Source: Thioclava sp. GXIMD4216
GTDB lineage: Bacteria > Pseudomonadota > Alphaproteobacteria > Rhodobacterales > Rhodobacteraceae
DNA length: 64,000 bases
Assembly (NCBI RefSeq): GCF_037949285.1
Contig: NZ_CP149926.1
Span: forward strand, 2,645,501-2,709,500
Reading direction: 5' to 3'
The notes under the pieces are model-generated. The model did no database searches and had not been told where the DNA came from. It saw nothing but the letters and a program-made list of their open reading frames with translations. Positions 26,349-36,320 of this stretch are shown piece after piece (position 1 is the stretch's first letter; each line of letters starts with the position of its first letter). A program made the position numbers and the translations under genes.

Positions 26349-28607
26349 TCAGTTGAACTTATTGTCGCGCGGGAACCCGCGCGGGGCCATACGCCCCGCC
26401 GTCGCCCGCTTGGCTTCCCATTCCGAAAGATCTGTCTCGGTACGGGTGCGCCCTGCCGGATCCTTCCAGCTCAGGCCCTCGGCGGCTGTGAACGTGCGGA
26501 TGTCGGACAGGCCGCCATCCTTGTATTTCTGCAGGCGCACGCCCTTGCCCTTCGCCATTTCAGGCAGCTCGCCCAGCGGGAAGACAAGCACCTTGCGGTT
26601 CTCGCCCACCACGGCCACCATATCCCCAGACACCGGCACACAGGCCGCGGTCTGGTCAGGGGCTTTCACATTCAGCACCTGCTTGCCGCTCTTGGTCTGG
26701 GCGATCAGCTCTTCTGCCGGACAGATGAACCCGTCCCCCGCCGTCGAGGCCAGCAGATATTTCTCGCCCTCTTTCGGCACCAGAACATGGGTGATCTCCA
26801 CCTCGTTCGGGATATCGGCCATCAGACGGACCGGCTCGCCCATACCCCGCCCGCCGGGCAGATTGGCCCCCAGCACGGTATAGGCACGACCATTCGCGCC
26901 CAGCATCACAATGCGGTCGGTCGTCTCGGCATGCAGCGCAAAGCGCGGGCCATCGCCATCCTTGAACTTCACTTCGGCATCAAGCGCATTATGGCCCCGC
27001 ATCGCGCGGATCCAGCCCATCTGCGACAGGATCACGGTGATCGGCTCGCGCTCGATCATCGCTTCGATCGGTACCTCCTCGACCTCGCCCGCATCGGCAA
27101 AGCTGGTGCGGCGGGCGCCAATCGCAGTGCCCTTGCCGAATTGCTTGCGCATATCCTTCAGCTCGGTGCCGATGGCCTTCCACTGCAGCTTCTCCGAGCC
27201 CAGAAGCTCTTCAAGACCTGCCCGTTCGGCCAGAAGGTTATCGCGTTCCTGCCGCAGCTCCATCTCTTCGAGACGGCGCAAGGACCGCAGGCGCATATTC
27301 AGGATCGCCTCGGCCTGCACTTCCGTCAGGAAGACAGCCGCGCCATCGGTCACGGCCCAATTCTCGCGCATAAGCGCGGGCTTGGCCTCATCCTCGGTGC
27401 GGATGATCTCGATCACGCGGTCAAGGTTGAGATAGGCGATGATATAGCCGTTCAGGACCTCAAGGCGGTGGGCGATCTTGTCGAGACGATGCTGCGAACG
27501 ACGGCACAGCACATCGCGGCGGTGATCCAGAAACGCCCGCAGCACCTCCTTGAGCGAGCAGACCTTGGGCACCCGCCCGTCGATCAGCACGTTCATATTC
27601 ATCGAGAACCGGACCTCGAGATCCGAATTCTTGAACAGCATCCCCATCAGCATCTCGGGCGCGACCGTCTTGGTCTTGGGCTCGAGCACGATGCGCACAT
27701 CCTCGGCGGATTCGTCACGCACATCAGCCAGCGCCGGCACCTTCTTGGTCTGGATGACCTCGGCCAGACGCTCGATCAGCTTGGATTTCTGCACCTGATA
27801 GGGGATCTCGGTGACAATCACCTGCCATTGGCCGCGACCAAGGTCCTCGACCTCCCATTTCGCCCGCAGACGGAACGCGCCGCGCCCCGTGCGATAGGCG
27901 GTCAGGATATTCTCGCGCGGCTCGACGATCACGCCGCCGGTCGGGAAATCCGGGCCCGGGATAAAGTCGATCAGCGCGTCATCCTCGATCGCGGGCTTGG
28001 CAATCATCGCCAGACAGGCCTCGACCAGCTCGTCAAGGTTATGCGGCGGGATATTGGTCGCCATCCCTACGGCAATCCCCGAAGCCCCATTGGCCAGCAG
28101 GTTCGGGAAGGCGGCGGGCAGAACCACCGGCTCTTCCAGCGTGCCGTCATAATTGGGGCGGAAATCGACGGCGTTCTCGGCCAGCCCTTCCAGCAGGCTT
28201 TCCGAGGGCTTGGCCATCCGCGCCTCGGTATAGCGCGAGGCGGCGGGGTTATCGCCGTCGATATTGCCGAAGTTACCCTGACCGTCGACCAGCGGATAGC
28301 GCATGGCGAAATCCTGCGCCAGACGCGCCATCGCATCATAGATCGCCGCATCGCCGTGAGGGTGATAGTTGCCCATCACGTCACCGGAAATCTTGGCCGA
28401 CTTCCGGAAGCCCCCCGTCGAGGACAGTTTCAATTCGCGCATCGCATATAGAATGCGGCGATGCACGGGTTTCAGCCCGTCTCGTGCATCGGGCAGCGCC
28501 CGGTGCATGATCGTGGATAGCGCATAGGTCAGATACCGGTCGCCGATTGCACGGCTTAACGGCTCGGAGGACAGCGCCGAAGGAATCTCATCATCATGCT
28601 CGCTCAT
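26349..28607 (-). CDS. parC: DNA topoisomerase IV subunit A
   Basis: ParC (752 residues) is the DNA breakage-reunion subunit that decatenates chromosomes with ParE. The catalytic tyrosine is Tyr126 in [10 protein letters not shown]. The length and the divergent C-terminal beta-pinwheel without a GyrA box (QRRGGKG) favour ParC over GyrA. The quinolone region reads [13 protein letters not shown]; the place of E. coli Ser80 is Ala87 and that of Glu84 is Asp91. Single gene, convergent with the DUF533 gene; parE is not in the window. Confidence 0.93.
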   Translation of the reverse strand: MSEHDDEIPSALSSEPLSRAIGDRYLTYALSTIMHRALPDARDGLKPVHRRILYAMRELKLSSTGGFRKSAKISGDVMGNYHPHGDAAIYDAMARLAQDFAMRYPLVDGQGNFGNIDGDNPAASRYTEARMAKPSESLLEGLAENAVDFRPNYDGTLEEPVVLPAAFPNLLANGASGIAVGMATNIPPHNLDELVEACLAMIAKPAIEDDALIDFIPGPDFPTGGVIVEPRENILTAYRTGRGAFRLRAKWEVEDLGRGQWQVIVTEIPYQVQKSKLIERLAEVIQTKKVPALADVRDESAEDVRIVLEPKTKTVAPEMLMGMLFKNSDLEVRFSMNMNVLIDGRVPKVCSLKEVLRAFLDHRRDVLCRRSQHRLDKIAHRLEVLNGYIIAYLNLDRVIEIIRTEDEAKPALMRENWAVTDGAAVFLTEVQAEAILNMRLRSLRRLEEMELRQERDNLLAERAGLEELLGSEKLQWKAIGTELKDMRKQFGKGTAIGARRTSFADAGEVEEVPIEAMIEREPITVILSQMGWIRAMRGHNALDAEVKFKDGDGPRFALHAETTDRIVMLGANGRAYTVLGANLPGGRGMGEPVRLMADIPNEVEITHVLVPKEGEKYLLASTAGDGFICPAEELIAQTKSGKQVLNVKAPDQTAACVPVSGDMVAVVGENRKVLVFPLGELPEMAKGKGVRLQKYKDGGLSDIRTFTAAEGLSWKDPAGRTRTETDLSEWEAKRATAGRMAPRGFPRDNKFN

Positions 28608-28765
28608 GGGCCAAATCTCTAAAGCGGCAGCGGCTTTCGGTCCAGCCGCAATTTCAAACTGCTGCGGAACCCGAACGGCCTTGACGCGTTAGCCCCGAAA
28701 GCGCAATCACGGGCATGTTATCATCCGTGGGTTCTGCCAGACCCGCGGACAGGGGGAATTGTTAA

Positions 28766-29320
28766 ATGTTGAAATTGACGTTCAATACGTTAGTCGCTCT
28801 TTTTTTAGTCATGGTGATTGCGGGCCGCGAGGACAAACCGGCACAGATCGCACAGGCACCGGCCACAGGCGCGCAGGCTGCAAGCGGGCTGATCCAAGCC
28901 GCCGTGTTGACCGATGAAACGGTGAATGCCGCGCTTGTCACCCCTGCGGCGGCAGCCACGGTCCCGCAAGACGCCGCCGCGCCGGTACATACGCCGAAAT
29001 CCGCCGCCATTACCCGCGCCTTTCCGAAACCGATGCCCGGCCCTGCCCTGCGCAGCTCGCCCGAGTATCGCGACCTCCACGCCGAGGCAGCCAGCACCTT
29101 TGGTCAGGAGACTCCGGCCGATATGCAGGTCTGGCGGGTGACGGCCGGCGCGCTCAATGTGCGGTCGGGGCCTGCGGCCTCGTATCAGCGCGTCGATGGG
29201 GTCACACGCGGCGAGGAAGTCCAGATGATTGCCCAGAACGGCGGCTGGGCAAAAATCCGCATCGAAGGCGATGGCATCGAGGGATGGGTGTCCAAACGCT
29301 TCCTCTCGCCCGCCAATTAA
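28766..29320 (+). CDS. Exported SH3-domain protein
   Basis: A 184-residue protein with an N-terminal hydrophobic segment (about 5-20, signal peptide or anchor), an Ala/Pro-rich linker to about residue 115, and a C-terminal bacterial SH3 (SH3b) domain: VTAGALNVRSGPAASYQRV, GEEVQMIAQNGGWAKIRI and GWVSKRFLSP. Such domains usually bind cell wall or protein partners in the periplasm. AGGGGGA precedes the ATG. It is divergent from parC. Function is unknown beyond the domain. Confidence 0.85.
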   Translation: MLKLTFNTLVALFLVMVIAGREDKPAQIAQAPATGAQAASGLIQAAVLTDETVNAALVTPAAAATVPQDAAAPVHTPKSAAITRAFPKPMPGPALRSSPEYRDLHAEAASTFGQETPADMQVWRVTAGALNVRSGPAASYQRVDGVTRGEEVQMIAQNGGWAKIRIEGDGIEGWVSKRFLSPAN

Positions 29321-29347
29321 TCCGCCGTTCCAGACAGCAGGCACAAG

Positions 29348-29375
29348 GCCGCAGTCCCACAGGCTGCGGCTTTTT
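29348..29375 (+). terminator. Terminator after the SH3-domain gene
   Basis: A seven-bp GCCGCAG/CTGCGGC stem (29348-29354 with 29364-29370), extendable by A-T pairs, followed by TTTTTCTT. Confidence 0.8.
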
Positions 29376-29432
29376 CTTGCGCCCCTGTGCAGGAGTGCCT
29401 ACGCAGTTTCCGTCATTTCAAGGAGAACCGGC

Positions 29433-30272
29433 ATGGCCAAAACGATCCTGATCACAGGCTGCTCTTCCGGCATCGGCTATGATGCGGCGCATGGGCTGAA
29501 AGCGGCAGGCTGGACCGTGATCGCCAGTGCCCGCAAACCCGAAGACTGCGACAGGCTGCGTGCCGAGGGGCTGCAATGCGTGCAACTCGACATGGCCGAC
29601 CCCACCTCTATCGCACGCGGTTTCGCACAGGCCCTGGAGCTGACCGGCGGGCGGCTGGATGCGCTTTACAACAATGCGGCCTTCGCCTGCCCCGGTGCCG
29701 CCGAAGACCTGCCCGCAGGGGCGCTGCGCGAGATCTTCGAGACCAACCTCTTCGGCCTGCATGATCTGACCTGCCGCGCGATCAAGGTGATGCGCCAGCA
29801 GGGCGAGAATGGCGAGGGGCGTATTCTGCAATGTTCCTCGGTGCTTGGCCTAGTGGGCGTGCGCTGGCGGGCGGCCTATGTGTCGACGAAATTCGCCCTT
29901 GAGGGGCTGACCGATGTGATGCGGCAGGAAATGAAGGACACCGGCATCAAGTTCGTGCTGATCGAACCCGGCCCCATTACCTCCCGCATCCGCGCCAATT
30001 CGATCCCGCATTTCGAACGCTGGATCGACTGGCGCGCCTCGCCGCGCCGCGCACAATATGAAGCGAGCCTGCTCAAACGCCTTTATGAACCCAAACAGGG
30101 CCCCGACAGATTCGAGCTTCCGGCCTCTGCCGTGACACGGAAAATCCTGACCGCGCTCACCGCACAGCATCCACGCGCACGCTATGCGATCACGGTTCCG
30201 ACCCATATTATGGCCATTGCCCGCCGATTTTTGCCGGTGCGTGCCCTTGATTGGCTTGCAAGCAAAGGTTGA
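29433..30272 (+). CDS. Short-chain dehydrogenase/reductase
   Basis: A 279-residue classical SDR oxidoreductase. The cofactor motif is TGCSSGIG (8-15), NNAAF follows, and the catalytic pair is Tyr and Lys in AAYVSTKFALEG. The start has AAGGAGAA upstream. The long C-terminal part after the Rossmann fold resembles SDRs acting on lipids or retinol-like substrates, but the substrate is unknown. The cobalamin adenosyltransferase follows after 49 bases. Confidence 0.85.
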   Translation: MAKTILITGCSSGIGYDAAHGLKAAGWTVIASARKPEDCDRLRAEGLQCVQLDMADPTSIARGFAQALELTGGRLDALYNNAAFACPGAAEDLPAGALREIFETNLFGLHDLTCRAIKVMRQQGENGEGRILQCSSVLGLVGVRWRAAYVSTKFALEGLTDVMRQEMKDTGIKFVLIEPGPITSRIRANSIPHFERWIDWRASPRRAQYEASLLKRLYEPKQGPDRFELPASAVTRKILTALTAQHPRARYAITVPTHIMAIARRFLPVRALDWLASKG

Positions 30273-30321
30273 CGCCCTAAGATGCGCCCGACGTAACACC
30301 CTGTTCGGAAAGAGGAACCAG

Positions 30322-30894
30322 ATGGTCGTCTTGAACAAGATTTACACCCGCACCGGCGATGGCGGACAAACCGCGCTGGTCGACGGGCAACGCGTCGCGA
30401 AATCCTCTGCGCGCGTGAACAGCTATGGCACGGTCGATGAGCTGAATGCCGTGCTCGGGCTGGCGCGGCTCCATGCCCAAGGCGATCTGCAGGACCAGAT
30501 TGCGCGCATCCAGAACGACCTGTTCGACCTCGGTGCCGATCTGGCGCGGCCCGATCCGGAGCGCGATGAGCAAGCGGGCTACGAGGTTTTGCGTATCCTC
30601 CAAAGCCAGACCGACCGGCTGGAGACCGAAATTGACGCAATGACCGCCGTGCTGGAGCCCCTGCGCAGCTTCATCCTCCCCGGCGGCACGGCCTGCGCGG
30701 CGCATCTCCACCATGCCCGCACCGTGGCCCGCCGCGCGGAACGCGAAGCCGTGGCCCTGATGGAGGTGGAACAGGTCAACCCACATTCTGTCAAATATCT
30801 CAATCGTCTATCGGATTGGCTCTTTGCCGCAGCGCGGATGGCCAATGACGAAGGGCGCAGCGATATCCTCTGGGTTCCCGGCGCGAACCGGTAG
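30322..30894 (+). CDS. Cob(I)alamin adenosyltransferase, PduO/MMAB type
   Basis: A 190-residue PduO-type corrinoid adenosyltransferase that makes adenosylcobalamin from ATP and cob(I)alamin. The ATP-binding N-terminus IYTRTGDGGQTAL, then SARVNSYGTVDELNAVLG, FILPGG, RRAER and YLNRLSDWLFAAAR are the family motifs. The product is needed by methylmalonyl- and ethylmalonyl-CoA mutases, in keeping with the acyl-CoA genes nearby. AGAGGAACCAG precedes the ATG. No cobalamin riboswitch is seen upstream. Confidence 0.93.
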   Translation: MVVLNKIYTRTGDGGQTALVDGQRVAKSSARVNSYGTVDELNAVLGLARLHAQGDLQDQIARIQNDLFDLGADLARPDPERDEQAGYEVLRILQSQTDRLETEIDAMTAVLEPLRSFILPGGTACAAHLHHARTVARRAEREAVALMEVEQVNPHSVKYLNRLSDWLFAAARMANDEGRSDILWVPGANR

Positions 30895-30981
30895 CAGGAA
30901 CATTCCGTATAGCAGACGCGACTCCATGCCGCAGCGAGACTAAGGTGGGTCGGTTTTCCCCTGTTTCTCTGCAGCGCCGCG

Positions 30982-31010
30982 TTGTAACAATAACCCCGAA
31001 CTCCAATTTA
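30982..31010 (+). promoter_or_regulatory. Predicted promoter of etfBA
   Basis: TTGTAA (30982-30987), a 17-base spacer and AATTTA (31005-31010), about 40 bases before the etfB start. Confidence 0.45.
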
Positions 31011-31050
31011 AGCCCCGTAAGGGCCAGAAAACTAAGGGAGCACCACGCAT

Positions 31051-31809
31051 ATGAAGGTCCTCGTACCCGTCAAGCGCGTGATCGATTATAACGTGAAAGT
31101 CCGTGTGAAAGCGGATGGGAGCGGTGTCGATCTGGCGAATGTGAAAATGTCGATGAACCCGTTCGACGAAATCGCCGTGGAAGAGGCGATCCGCCTGAAG
31201 GAAAAGGGCGCGGCGACGGAGATCGTCGTGGTGTCGATCGGCGTCAAGCAGGCGCAGGACACGCTGCGCACCGCACTCGCCATGGGCGCGGATCGTGCGA
31301 TCCTTGTTGAGGCCGCCGAGGATGTTCACACCGATATCGAGCCGCTCGCTGTCGCCAAAATTCTGGCCAAAGTGGTGGCCGAAGAGGCCCCCGGCCTGGT
31401 GATTGCTGGCAAGCAAGCCATTGATAATGATATGAATGCTACGGGCCAGATGCTTTCGGCTCTGCTGGGCTGGTCGCAGGCCACCTTCGCGTCTTCGGTG
31501 GAAATCACCGGCGACGAGGCACAGGTGACGCGCGAGGTCGATGGCGGCTTGCAGACCATCAAGGTCAAGCTTCCCGCGATCATTACCGCCGACCTGCGCC
31601 TAAACGAGCCGCGCTATGCGTCGCTGCCCAACATCATGAAGGCAAAGAAAAAGCCGCTGGAAGCGAAAACCGCGGCCGATTACGGCGTCGATGTCGCGCC
31701 GCGTCTCGAAATCGTCAAAACTGCCGAGCCCGCAGGCCGCGCCGCAGGCGTGAAGGTCGGGTCGGTCGACGAGCTGGTGACGAAACTCAAAGAAGCGGGG
31801 GCTCTGTAA
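31051..31809 (+). CDS. etfB: Electron transfer flavoprotein beta subunit
   Basis: EtfB (252 residues) binds AMP and, with EtfA, carries electrons from acyl-CoA dehydrogenases to ETF-quinone oxidoreductase. [19 protein letters not shown], the AMP-site region [15 protein letters not shown] and the signature segment [25 protein letters not shown] stretch (about 169-190) are intact. The stop overlaps the etfA ATG by one base (TAATG). GGGAG precedes the start. Confidence 0.97.
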   Translation: MKVLVPVKRVIDYNVKVRVKADGSGVDLANVKMSMNPFDEIAVEEAIRLKEKGAATEIVVVSIGVKQAQDTLRTALAMGADRAILVEAAEDVHTDIEPLAVAKILAKVVAEEAPGLVIAGKQAIDNDMNATGQMLSALLGWSQATFASSVEITGDEAQVTREVDGGLQTIKVKLPAIITADLRLNEPRYASLPNIMKAKKKPLEAKTAADYGVDVAPRLEIVKTAEPAGRAAGVKVGSVDELVTKLKEAGAL

Positions 31810-32729
31810 TGGCTGTTCTTCTGATTGCAGAAATCGCAGGCAAAGAGGTCGCGCTGGACGCCACCGCAAAGGCGCTTTCGGCGGCTGTGGCCTTGGGCGA
31901 CGTGACCGTTCTGGTCGCGGGTGAAGGTGTGGATGCCTCCACCGTGGCCGGACTGTCGGGTGTCAGCAAAGTCGTGAATGTCGATGATGCGGCCTATGCC
32001 CACGGTCTTGCCGAACCGCTGGCCGATCTGATCGTCGCGATGGCGGGCGGGTTCAGCCATATCGTTGCGCCCTCGACAGCCTCGGCCAAAAACGTGCTGC
32101 CGCGCGTGGCGGCCCTGCTGGACGTGATGGTGCTCTCGGATGTGACGGCCGTTATCGATGCCGATACGTTCGAACGCCCCGTCTATGCCGGAAACGCCAT
32201 CCAGACCGTGAAGTCGAAGGATGCGACCAAAGTTCTGACCGTGCGCACCGCATCTTTCGAAGCGGCTCCGGCAGGCGGAGCAGCCGCCATCGAAGCCGGT
32301 GCGGCAACGGGCGACAAAGCCCTGTCCGCTTGGGTCGAGGACCGCGTTGCCGAAAGCGACCGTCCGGAACTGACCTCTGCCAAAATCGTGGTCTCGGGTG
32401 GCCGCGGCGTTGGGTCGGAAGAGGATTTCGCGATCATCTCCGCATTGGCCGACAAGCTGGGCGCGGCAGTTGGTGCATCGCGCGCCGCCGTCGACTCGGG
32501 ATTTGCGCCGAATGATTGGCAAGTGGGTCAGACCGGCAAGGTCGTTGCCCCCGATCTTTATATCGCCTGCGGTATTTCGGGTGCGATCCAGCACTTGGCG
32601 GGGATGAAGGATTCGAAGGTGATCGTCGCGATCAACAAGGACGAAGAAGCACCGATCTTCCAAGTGGCCGATTACGGTCTGGTGGCGGATCTCTTCACGG
32701 CTGTTCCGGAACTCACCTCGAAAATCTGA
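31809..32729 (+). CDS. etfA: Electron transfer flavoprotein alpha subunit
   Basis: EtfA (306 residues) holds FAD. The N-terminal domain starts [19 protein letters not shown]; the FAD domain begins near residue 190 with [14 protein letters not shown], followed by [20 protein letters not shown] and [20 protein letters not shown]. Translation is coupled to etfB. Partners in this window could include the Mcd dehydrogenase at 48570. Confidence 0.97.
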   Translation: MAVLLIAEIAGKEVALDATAKALSAAVALGDVTVLVAGEGVDASTVAGLSGVSKVVNVDDAAYAHGLAEPLADLIVAMAGGFSHIVAPSTASAKNVLPRVAALLDVMVLSDVTAVIDADTFERPVYAGNAIQTVKSKDATKVLTVRTASFEAAPAGGAAAIEAGAATGDKALSAWVEDRVAESDRPELTSAKIVVSGGRGVGSEEDFAIISALADKLGAAVGASRAAVDSGFAPNDWQVGQTGKVVAPDLYIACGISGAIQHLAGMKDSKVIVAINKDEEAPIFQVADYGLVADLFTAVPELTSKI

Positions 32730-32752
32730 TCCACTAGATCAGCGAAAGCTAG

Positions 32753-32779
32753 AAAGGGGGGCCTTACGCCCCCCTTTTT
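32753..32779 (+). terminator. Terminator after etfA
   Basis: A stem AAAGGGGGGC (32753-32762) with GCCCCCCTTT (32768-32777), loop CTTAC, and a T-run to 32779. It lies between convergent etfA and the DUF6473 gene and may serve both. Confidence 0.9.
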
Positions 32780-32782
32780 GCA

Positions 32783-33604
32783 TCAGATCATCTTTGCCAG
32801 AACCGGGGCAAGCGCCTCGGCGATTTCGTCATGCACCTGTGGTCCCGGCATGGTCAAAGCTGCGGGCTCTTCCATCGCGGCGAAATGCATCCCCTCGGTC
32901 CCCGACCGGCGCGCCTGCATCGACGGCTCTATCTCGACCACAACATCGGCGCGGGAACGCACCTGATCCAGCATATCTTTCGTCACCATCAACGGCTCTG
33001 GCCCCAACGGATCATTCTGTGCCGGATCGCCGTAATCATGCAGCGATAGCAGCACCTTGCGTCCCGGAATGCGGTCCAGCAGCTTGTTCATCCGCGAGAC
33101 CCACGCCATCTGCAGTTCCTGCGCCAGCGAGTCGAACCGGTCGGGTGCGCGGCGTTGCAGGGCTGTCAGCATATGGCGCGTAAAGTTGAATTCGGTGAAA
33201 TCCACATCGTTGAAGACCGCGCGCATCAGATTTGAAGCGCGCAAGAAACGGTCATTCCGGCGCGGATGCACGGCGTAGAACCGGTTCGACATATTCTGCG
33301 CGCCCATCAGCTGAATCACGCTGACATGCGATTTTTGCAGAATTTCGGTCATCTGCGGCTCGTGTAGAAATACGTCGATACCAGCATTGAGGTAGCCGAA
33401 ATTCACGACCTGCATACCGATCTTCTGTTCGACCAGTTCCGGCCAAGGCGTCTCTACGAACTTACCATAGGTTTCGGACCCGCCAATCGCGGATACGAAC
33501 GGAACGTCAAGCCGACGCCGCGGCCCACGAAACAACAACTTGGACTTACCGTATCTGCACGGGAAGTAATCAAGGGCTCCATCGCCCGGATATTCGAAGG
33601 CCAT
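32783..33604 (-). CDS. DUF6473 family protein
   Basis: A 273-residue protein of a family I know mainly from Rhodobacteraceae (DUF6473). It starts MAFEYPGDGALDYFPCRYG and contains GGSETYGKFVETPW, VNFGYLNAGIDVFL and MGAQNMSNRFYAVHPRRNDRF. The GGSETYG and NAGID stretches and a late MHF segment resemble the blocks of SGNH-hydrolase-like folds, which is an inference. No signal peptide is seen. Function is unknown; the neighbours etfBA and hbd do not define it. Confidence 0.75.
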   Translation of the reverse strand: MAFEYPGDGALDYFPCRYGKSKLLFRGPRRRLDVPFVSAIGGSETYGKFVETPWPELVEQKIGMQVVNFGYLNAGIDVFLHEPQMTEILQKSHVSVIQLMGAQNMSNRFYAVHPRRNDRFLRASNLMRAVFNDVDFTEFNFTRHMLTALQRRAPDRFDSLAQELQMAWVSRMNKLLDRIPGRKVLLSLHDYGDPAQNDPLGPEPLMVTKDMLDQVRSRADVVVEIEPSMQARRSGTEGMHFAAMEEPAALTMPGPQVHDEIAEALAPVLAKMI

Positions 33605-33767
33605 CTCCCACCTCAGTCTCTAATCACCCGAGAGCAGTCTGCTACAAACCCCTTACCAAACCACTAAGGTGAAAATTTGGCACACCGGATTGACCATAAG
33701 CTTTCCCCTTGCGGCGAAAGCCTTTGGCACCCTACTGTGCAGTTGCAGAAATGAGAGGGGGATCGCC

Positions 33768-34643
33768 ATGACGATTCAGACAGTTGGCATCGTAGGTGCA
33801 GGGCAGATGGGCAACGGGATTGCCCATGTCTTCGCGCTTGCCGGGTTTGAGGTTCTGCTGAACGATATTTCACAAGACGGGCTGGATAAGGGCCTTGCGA
33901 CGATTCGCAAGAATCTGGACCGGCAGGTTTCACGTGAAAAAATCACGGCCGAAGAACGCGACGCGGCTCTGGCCAAGATTTCGACAACGCTCACCCTGAC
34001 CGATCTGGGGCCGATGGATCTGATCATCGAGGCCGCAACCGAACGCGAATCGGTCAAATCCGCCATTTTCGAAGATCTGCTACCGCATCTCGCGCCGCAT
34101 ACGATTCTGGCCTCGAACACCTCGTCGATCTCGATCACGCGCCTCGCCTCGCGCACCGACCGGCCCGAGAAATTCATGGGCGTCCATTTCATGAACCCTG
34201 TGCCGGTGATGCAGCTCGTCGAGCTGATCCGCGGCATCGCCACCGATGATGTCACCTTCAGCGCGCTGAAGGAAGTTGTTGAGAAGCTTGGCAAAACCCA
34301 TGCAAGCGCCGAAGATTTCCCGGCCTTCATCGTGAACCGCATCCTGATCCCGATGATCAATGAGGCGGTCTATGCGCTTTACGAGGGCGTGGGGAATGTG
34401 ATCTCGATCGACCAGTCGATGAAACTGGGCGCGGCACATCCGATGGGGCCGCTGGAGCTGGCGGATTTCATCGGTCTCGACACCTGCCTCGCCATCATGA
34501 ACGTGCTGCATGACGGGCTGGCCGATACCAAATACCGCCCCTGCCCGCTGCTGACGAAATATGTCGAAGCCGGATGGCTGGGCCGCAAATCGGGTCGCGG
34601 TTTTTATGATTATCGCGGCGAAACGCCGGTCCCGACACGCTGA
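33768..34643 (+). CDS. hbd: 3-hydroxybutyryl-CoA dehydrogenase
   Basis: A 291-residue NAD(P)-dependent 3-hydroxyacyl-CoA dehydrogenase of the short Hbd type. The Rossmann motif GIVGAGQMGNGIAHVFALAG (8-27), the catalytic His in GVHFMNPVPVMQLVE and the C-terminal domain (GAAHPMGPLELADFIGLD) are complete. The start at 33768 is set by the family and AGAGGGGGATCGCC upstream; an in-frame extension to 33669 is not conserved-looking. It can act in beta-oxidation or polyhydroxybutyrate turnover. Often seen with etfBA in this family. Confidence 0.93.
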   Translation: MTIQTVGIVGAGQMGNGIAHVFALAGFEVLLNDISQDGLDKGLATIRKNLDRQVSREKITAEERDAALAKISTTLTLTDLGPMDLIIEAATERESVKSAIFEDLLPHLAPHTILASNTSSISITRLASRTDRPEKFMGVHFMNPVPVMQLVELIRGIATDDVTFSALKEVVEKLGKTHASAEDFPAFIVNRILIPMINEAVYALYEGVGNVISIDQSMKLGAAHPMGPLELADFIGLDTCLAIMNVLHDGLADTKYRPCPLLTKYVEAGWLGRKSGRGFYDYRGETPVPTR

Positions 34644-34647
34644 CACG

Positions 34648-34674
34648 AAGCCCGGGTCATGCCGGGCTTTTTTT
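34648..34674 (+). terminator. Terminator after hbd
   Basis: An eight-bp stem AAGCCCGG (34648-34655) with CCGGGCTT (34662-34669) followed by T's to 34674. It reaches into the stop codon of the converging acyltransferase gene. Confidence 0.88.
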
Positions 34675-35611
34675 ACCCGCGCAGGGACAGCGTTTCCTCG
34701 CGCATATCCGCAAGCCATTGACGCGGATTGCCAAGCGCCTCTGCCATCTCGTCGGGCTGTTTGACATGCCCGATAATAGGGCGCTGCGGCTTGTGAAACG
34801 CCGCGCGGATCTCGTAAAGCAGCAAAGACTGACGCAACGTCGCGGAAAGCTGATTGGCAATCTGGTAAAGCCGCGAATTATGCGTCGGGAAGCGGACCGG
34901 CAGCACCTGCGCTTTCGAACGCGCCACCATTTTCGCGGTAAAGGGGTTCCACTCTTTCTCGACCACCGGGCCGAAGAAACTGTCGGAGGCCGCCACAGAC
35001 CCTGCCGGAAACAACACGATACAGCCGCCACGTTTGAGATGGAGCATGGCGTCGGCCCGCATCTTCAACCCCTCCTCTCGCGCATTCGGTTCATGGGCGA
35101 AGGGCACGGGGATCATGAATTGCGCGATCTCGGGAAGACCGGTCAGCAAATTGCGTGTCAGGATCTTGTAATCCCCGCGCACCCGCCCGATCACCTCGGC
35201 CAGCACCATCCCGTCCACCAGACCATGCGGATGATTGGCCACGATCACCAAGGGCCCCTTGGCCGGAATACGCGCGATCTCCTCGGCGGGCGTCGTCACC
35301 GTAACCCCCATGATCTCCAACGCCTGCGCCCAGAAGGCCTGCCCCGCAGGGATACCGCGCGCTTCGAACTGCCGTATGACACGCAGGATCTGCACCTTGG
35401 CTGTGGCCCACTCGACAAGCCGGATCACCAGACGTTTGAACGGATTGCTGAAGGTGCCCGCATAGGACAGGCGGCGCTTGTCATAGGGCTTCTGAACCGT
35501 CTGGAACCCCTCGTCTGTCCGGATGTCTTCGGCAGTCCTGTCGCGCTGCAAGACAGAAGACTGCCCCGTCACCCCGGCCCCTTTCAACTCAGATTGCGGC
35601 ATCTGGTTCAT
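34673..35611 (-). CDS. Lysophospholipid/1-acylglycerol-phosphate acyltransferase family protein
   Basis: A 312-residue PlsC-like acyltransferase. The catalytic block is NHPHGLVDG, the spacing of the branch with NHPxGxxDG, followed by FPAGSVA as the glycerol-phosphate-binding motif. It probably acylates a lysophospholipid or related lipid at the inner membrane. The ATG at 35611 has AAGAGG upstream; a GTG at 35632 would add seven residues. It is the last gene of the ChvGI-PTS cluster, 36 bases after ptsH, though not obviously functionally related. Confidence 0.82.
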   Translation of the reverse strand: MNQMPQSELKGAGVTGQSSVLQRDRTAEDIRTDEGFQTVQKPYDKRRLSYAGTFSNPFKRLVIRLVEWATAKVQILRVIRQFEARGIPAGQAFWAQALEIMGVTVTTPAEEIARIPAKGPLVIVANHPHGLVDGMVLAEVIGRVRGDYKILTRNLLTGLPEIAQFMIPVPFAHEPNAREEGLKMRADAMLHLKRGGCIVLFPAGSVAASDSFFGPVVEKEWNPFTAKMVARSKAQVLPVRFPTHNSRLYQIANQLSATLRQSLLLYEIRAAFHKPQRPIIGHVKQPDEMAEALGNPRQWLADMREETLSLRG

Positions 35612-35647
35612 GACAGACCTCTTGGTTTGCACTGCGCGACGCGCGGG

Positions 35648-35917
35648 CTAGAACCCCTCGCCGAAATAGTCGCCCACAAGGGCGGAAAGCGCCTGCATCA
35701 GCGCGTCGGCTTCCGGTCCGCTTGTCTGAACCTCGATCGACGTTCCACGTGAAGCAGCCAGCATCAACAGCCCCATGATAGAATCCCCCGACACACTCAT
35801 CCCGTCTTTCGAGACCTCGGCACGGGCGTCGAACCTTTCAACGACCTCAACGAATTTGGCAGAGGCACGCGCATGCAGCCCCTTCTCGTTTATGATCTTA
35901 AGCTCCTGATGCGCCAT
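35648..35917 (-). CDS. ptsH: Phosphocarrier protein HPr
   Basis: HPr (89 residues) carries phosphate from enzyme I at His15 (GLHARAS) and has the regulatory serine in the SKDGMSVSGDSIMGLLMLAA region that HPr kinase modifies. The start at 35917 is the family start and lies within the end of the EIIA gene (20-base overlap). No sugar permease is present, so this HPr belongs to the regulatory PTS of alphaproteobacteria. Confidence 0.95.
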   Translation of the reverse strand: MAHQELKIINEKGLHARASAKFVEVVERFDARAEVSKDGMSVSGDSIMGLLMLAASRGTSIEVQTSGPEADALMQALSALVGDYFGEGF

Positions 35918-36320
35918 GCATTCCTTCCCTGCTCCCATAGGCAGAGTAACTATTGATATATTTACGCCCTGCATCAAGAGCCGCTTCGACAGCGGCATGC
36001 ACACCAAGGCTTCTGGACTTCGCAAGCTTGATCAATAGTGGCAAATTGGCACCATAAATGATCTCGCGCTCGCAATTCTCGCAGGCTTTCAGGCTCAGAT
36101 TGGACGGGGACGCGCCGAACATATCGGTCACCACGACAACTCCGTCGCCGCTATCCACAGAATCCGCCGCAGCCCGAATCTCGATCTGCTTTTCTGCGCG
36201 GTCATGGCCATCCTCGATCGTGATGGCGCGGATGCCCATCTGCGGCCCCACGACATGCTCCACCGCCGCGAGATACTCGCGGGCCAATCCACCATGAGCG
36301 ACAATCACGATCCCGATCAA
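35898..36320 (-). CDS. PTS EIIA component, mannose family
   Basis: A 140-residue EIIA of the mannose/sorbose type; His9 in VAHGGLA is the phosphorylation site, and [16 protein letters not shown] is the conserved core. It starts at TTG (36320), whose bases overlap the rapZ stop; the protein aligns from that codon and no ATG fits better. Without EIIB/EIIC partners it is a phosphate sink or regulator. Co-transcribed with rapZ and ptsH. Confidence 0.92.
   Translation of the reverse strand: MIGIVIVAHGGLAREYLAAVEHVVGPQMGIRAITIEDGHDRAEKQIEIRAAADSVDSGDGVVVVTDMFGASPSNLSLKACENCEREIIYGANLPLLIKLAKSRSLGVHAAVEAALDAGRKYINSYSAYGSREGMHGASGA

Noticed and set aside
30273..30321. Cobalamin riboswitch in front of the cobalamin adenosyltransferase gene
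   Set aside because: The gap is only 49 bases and has no B12-box-like sequence.
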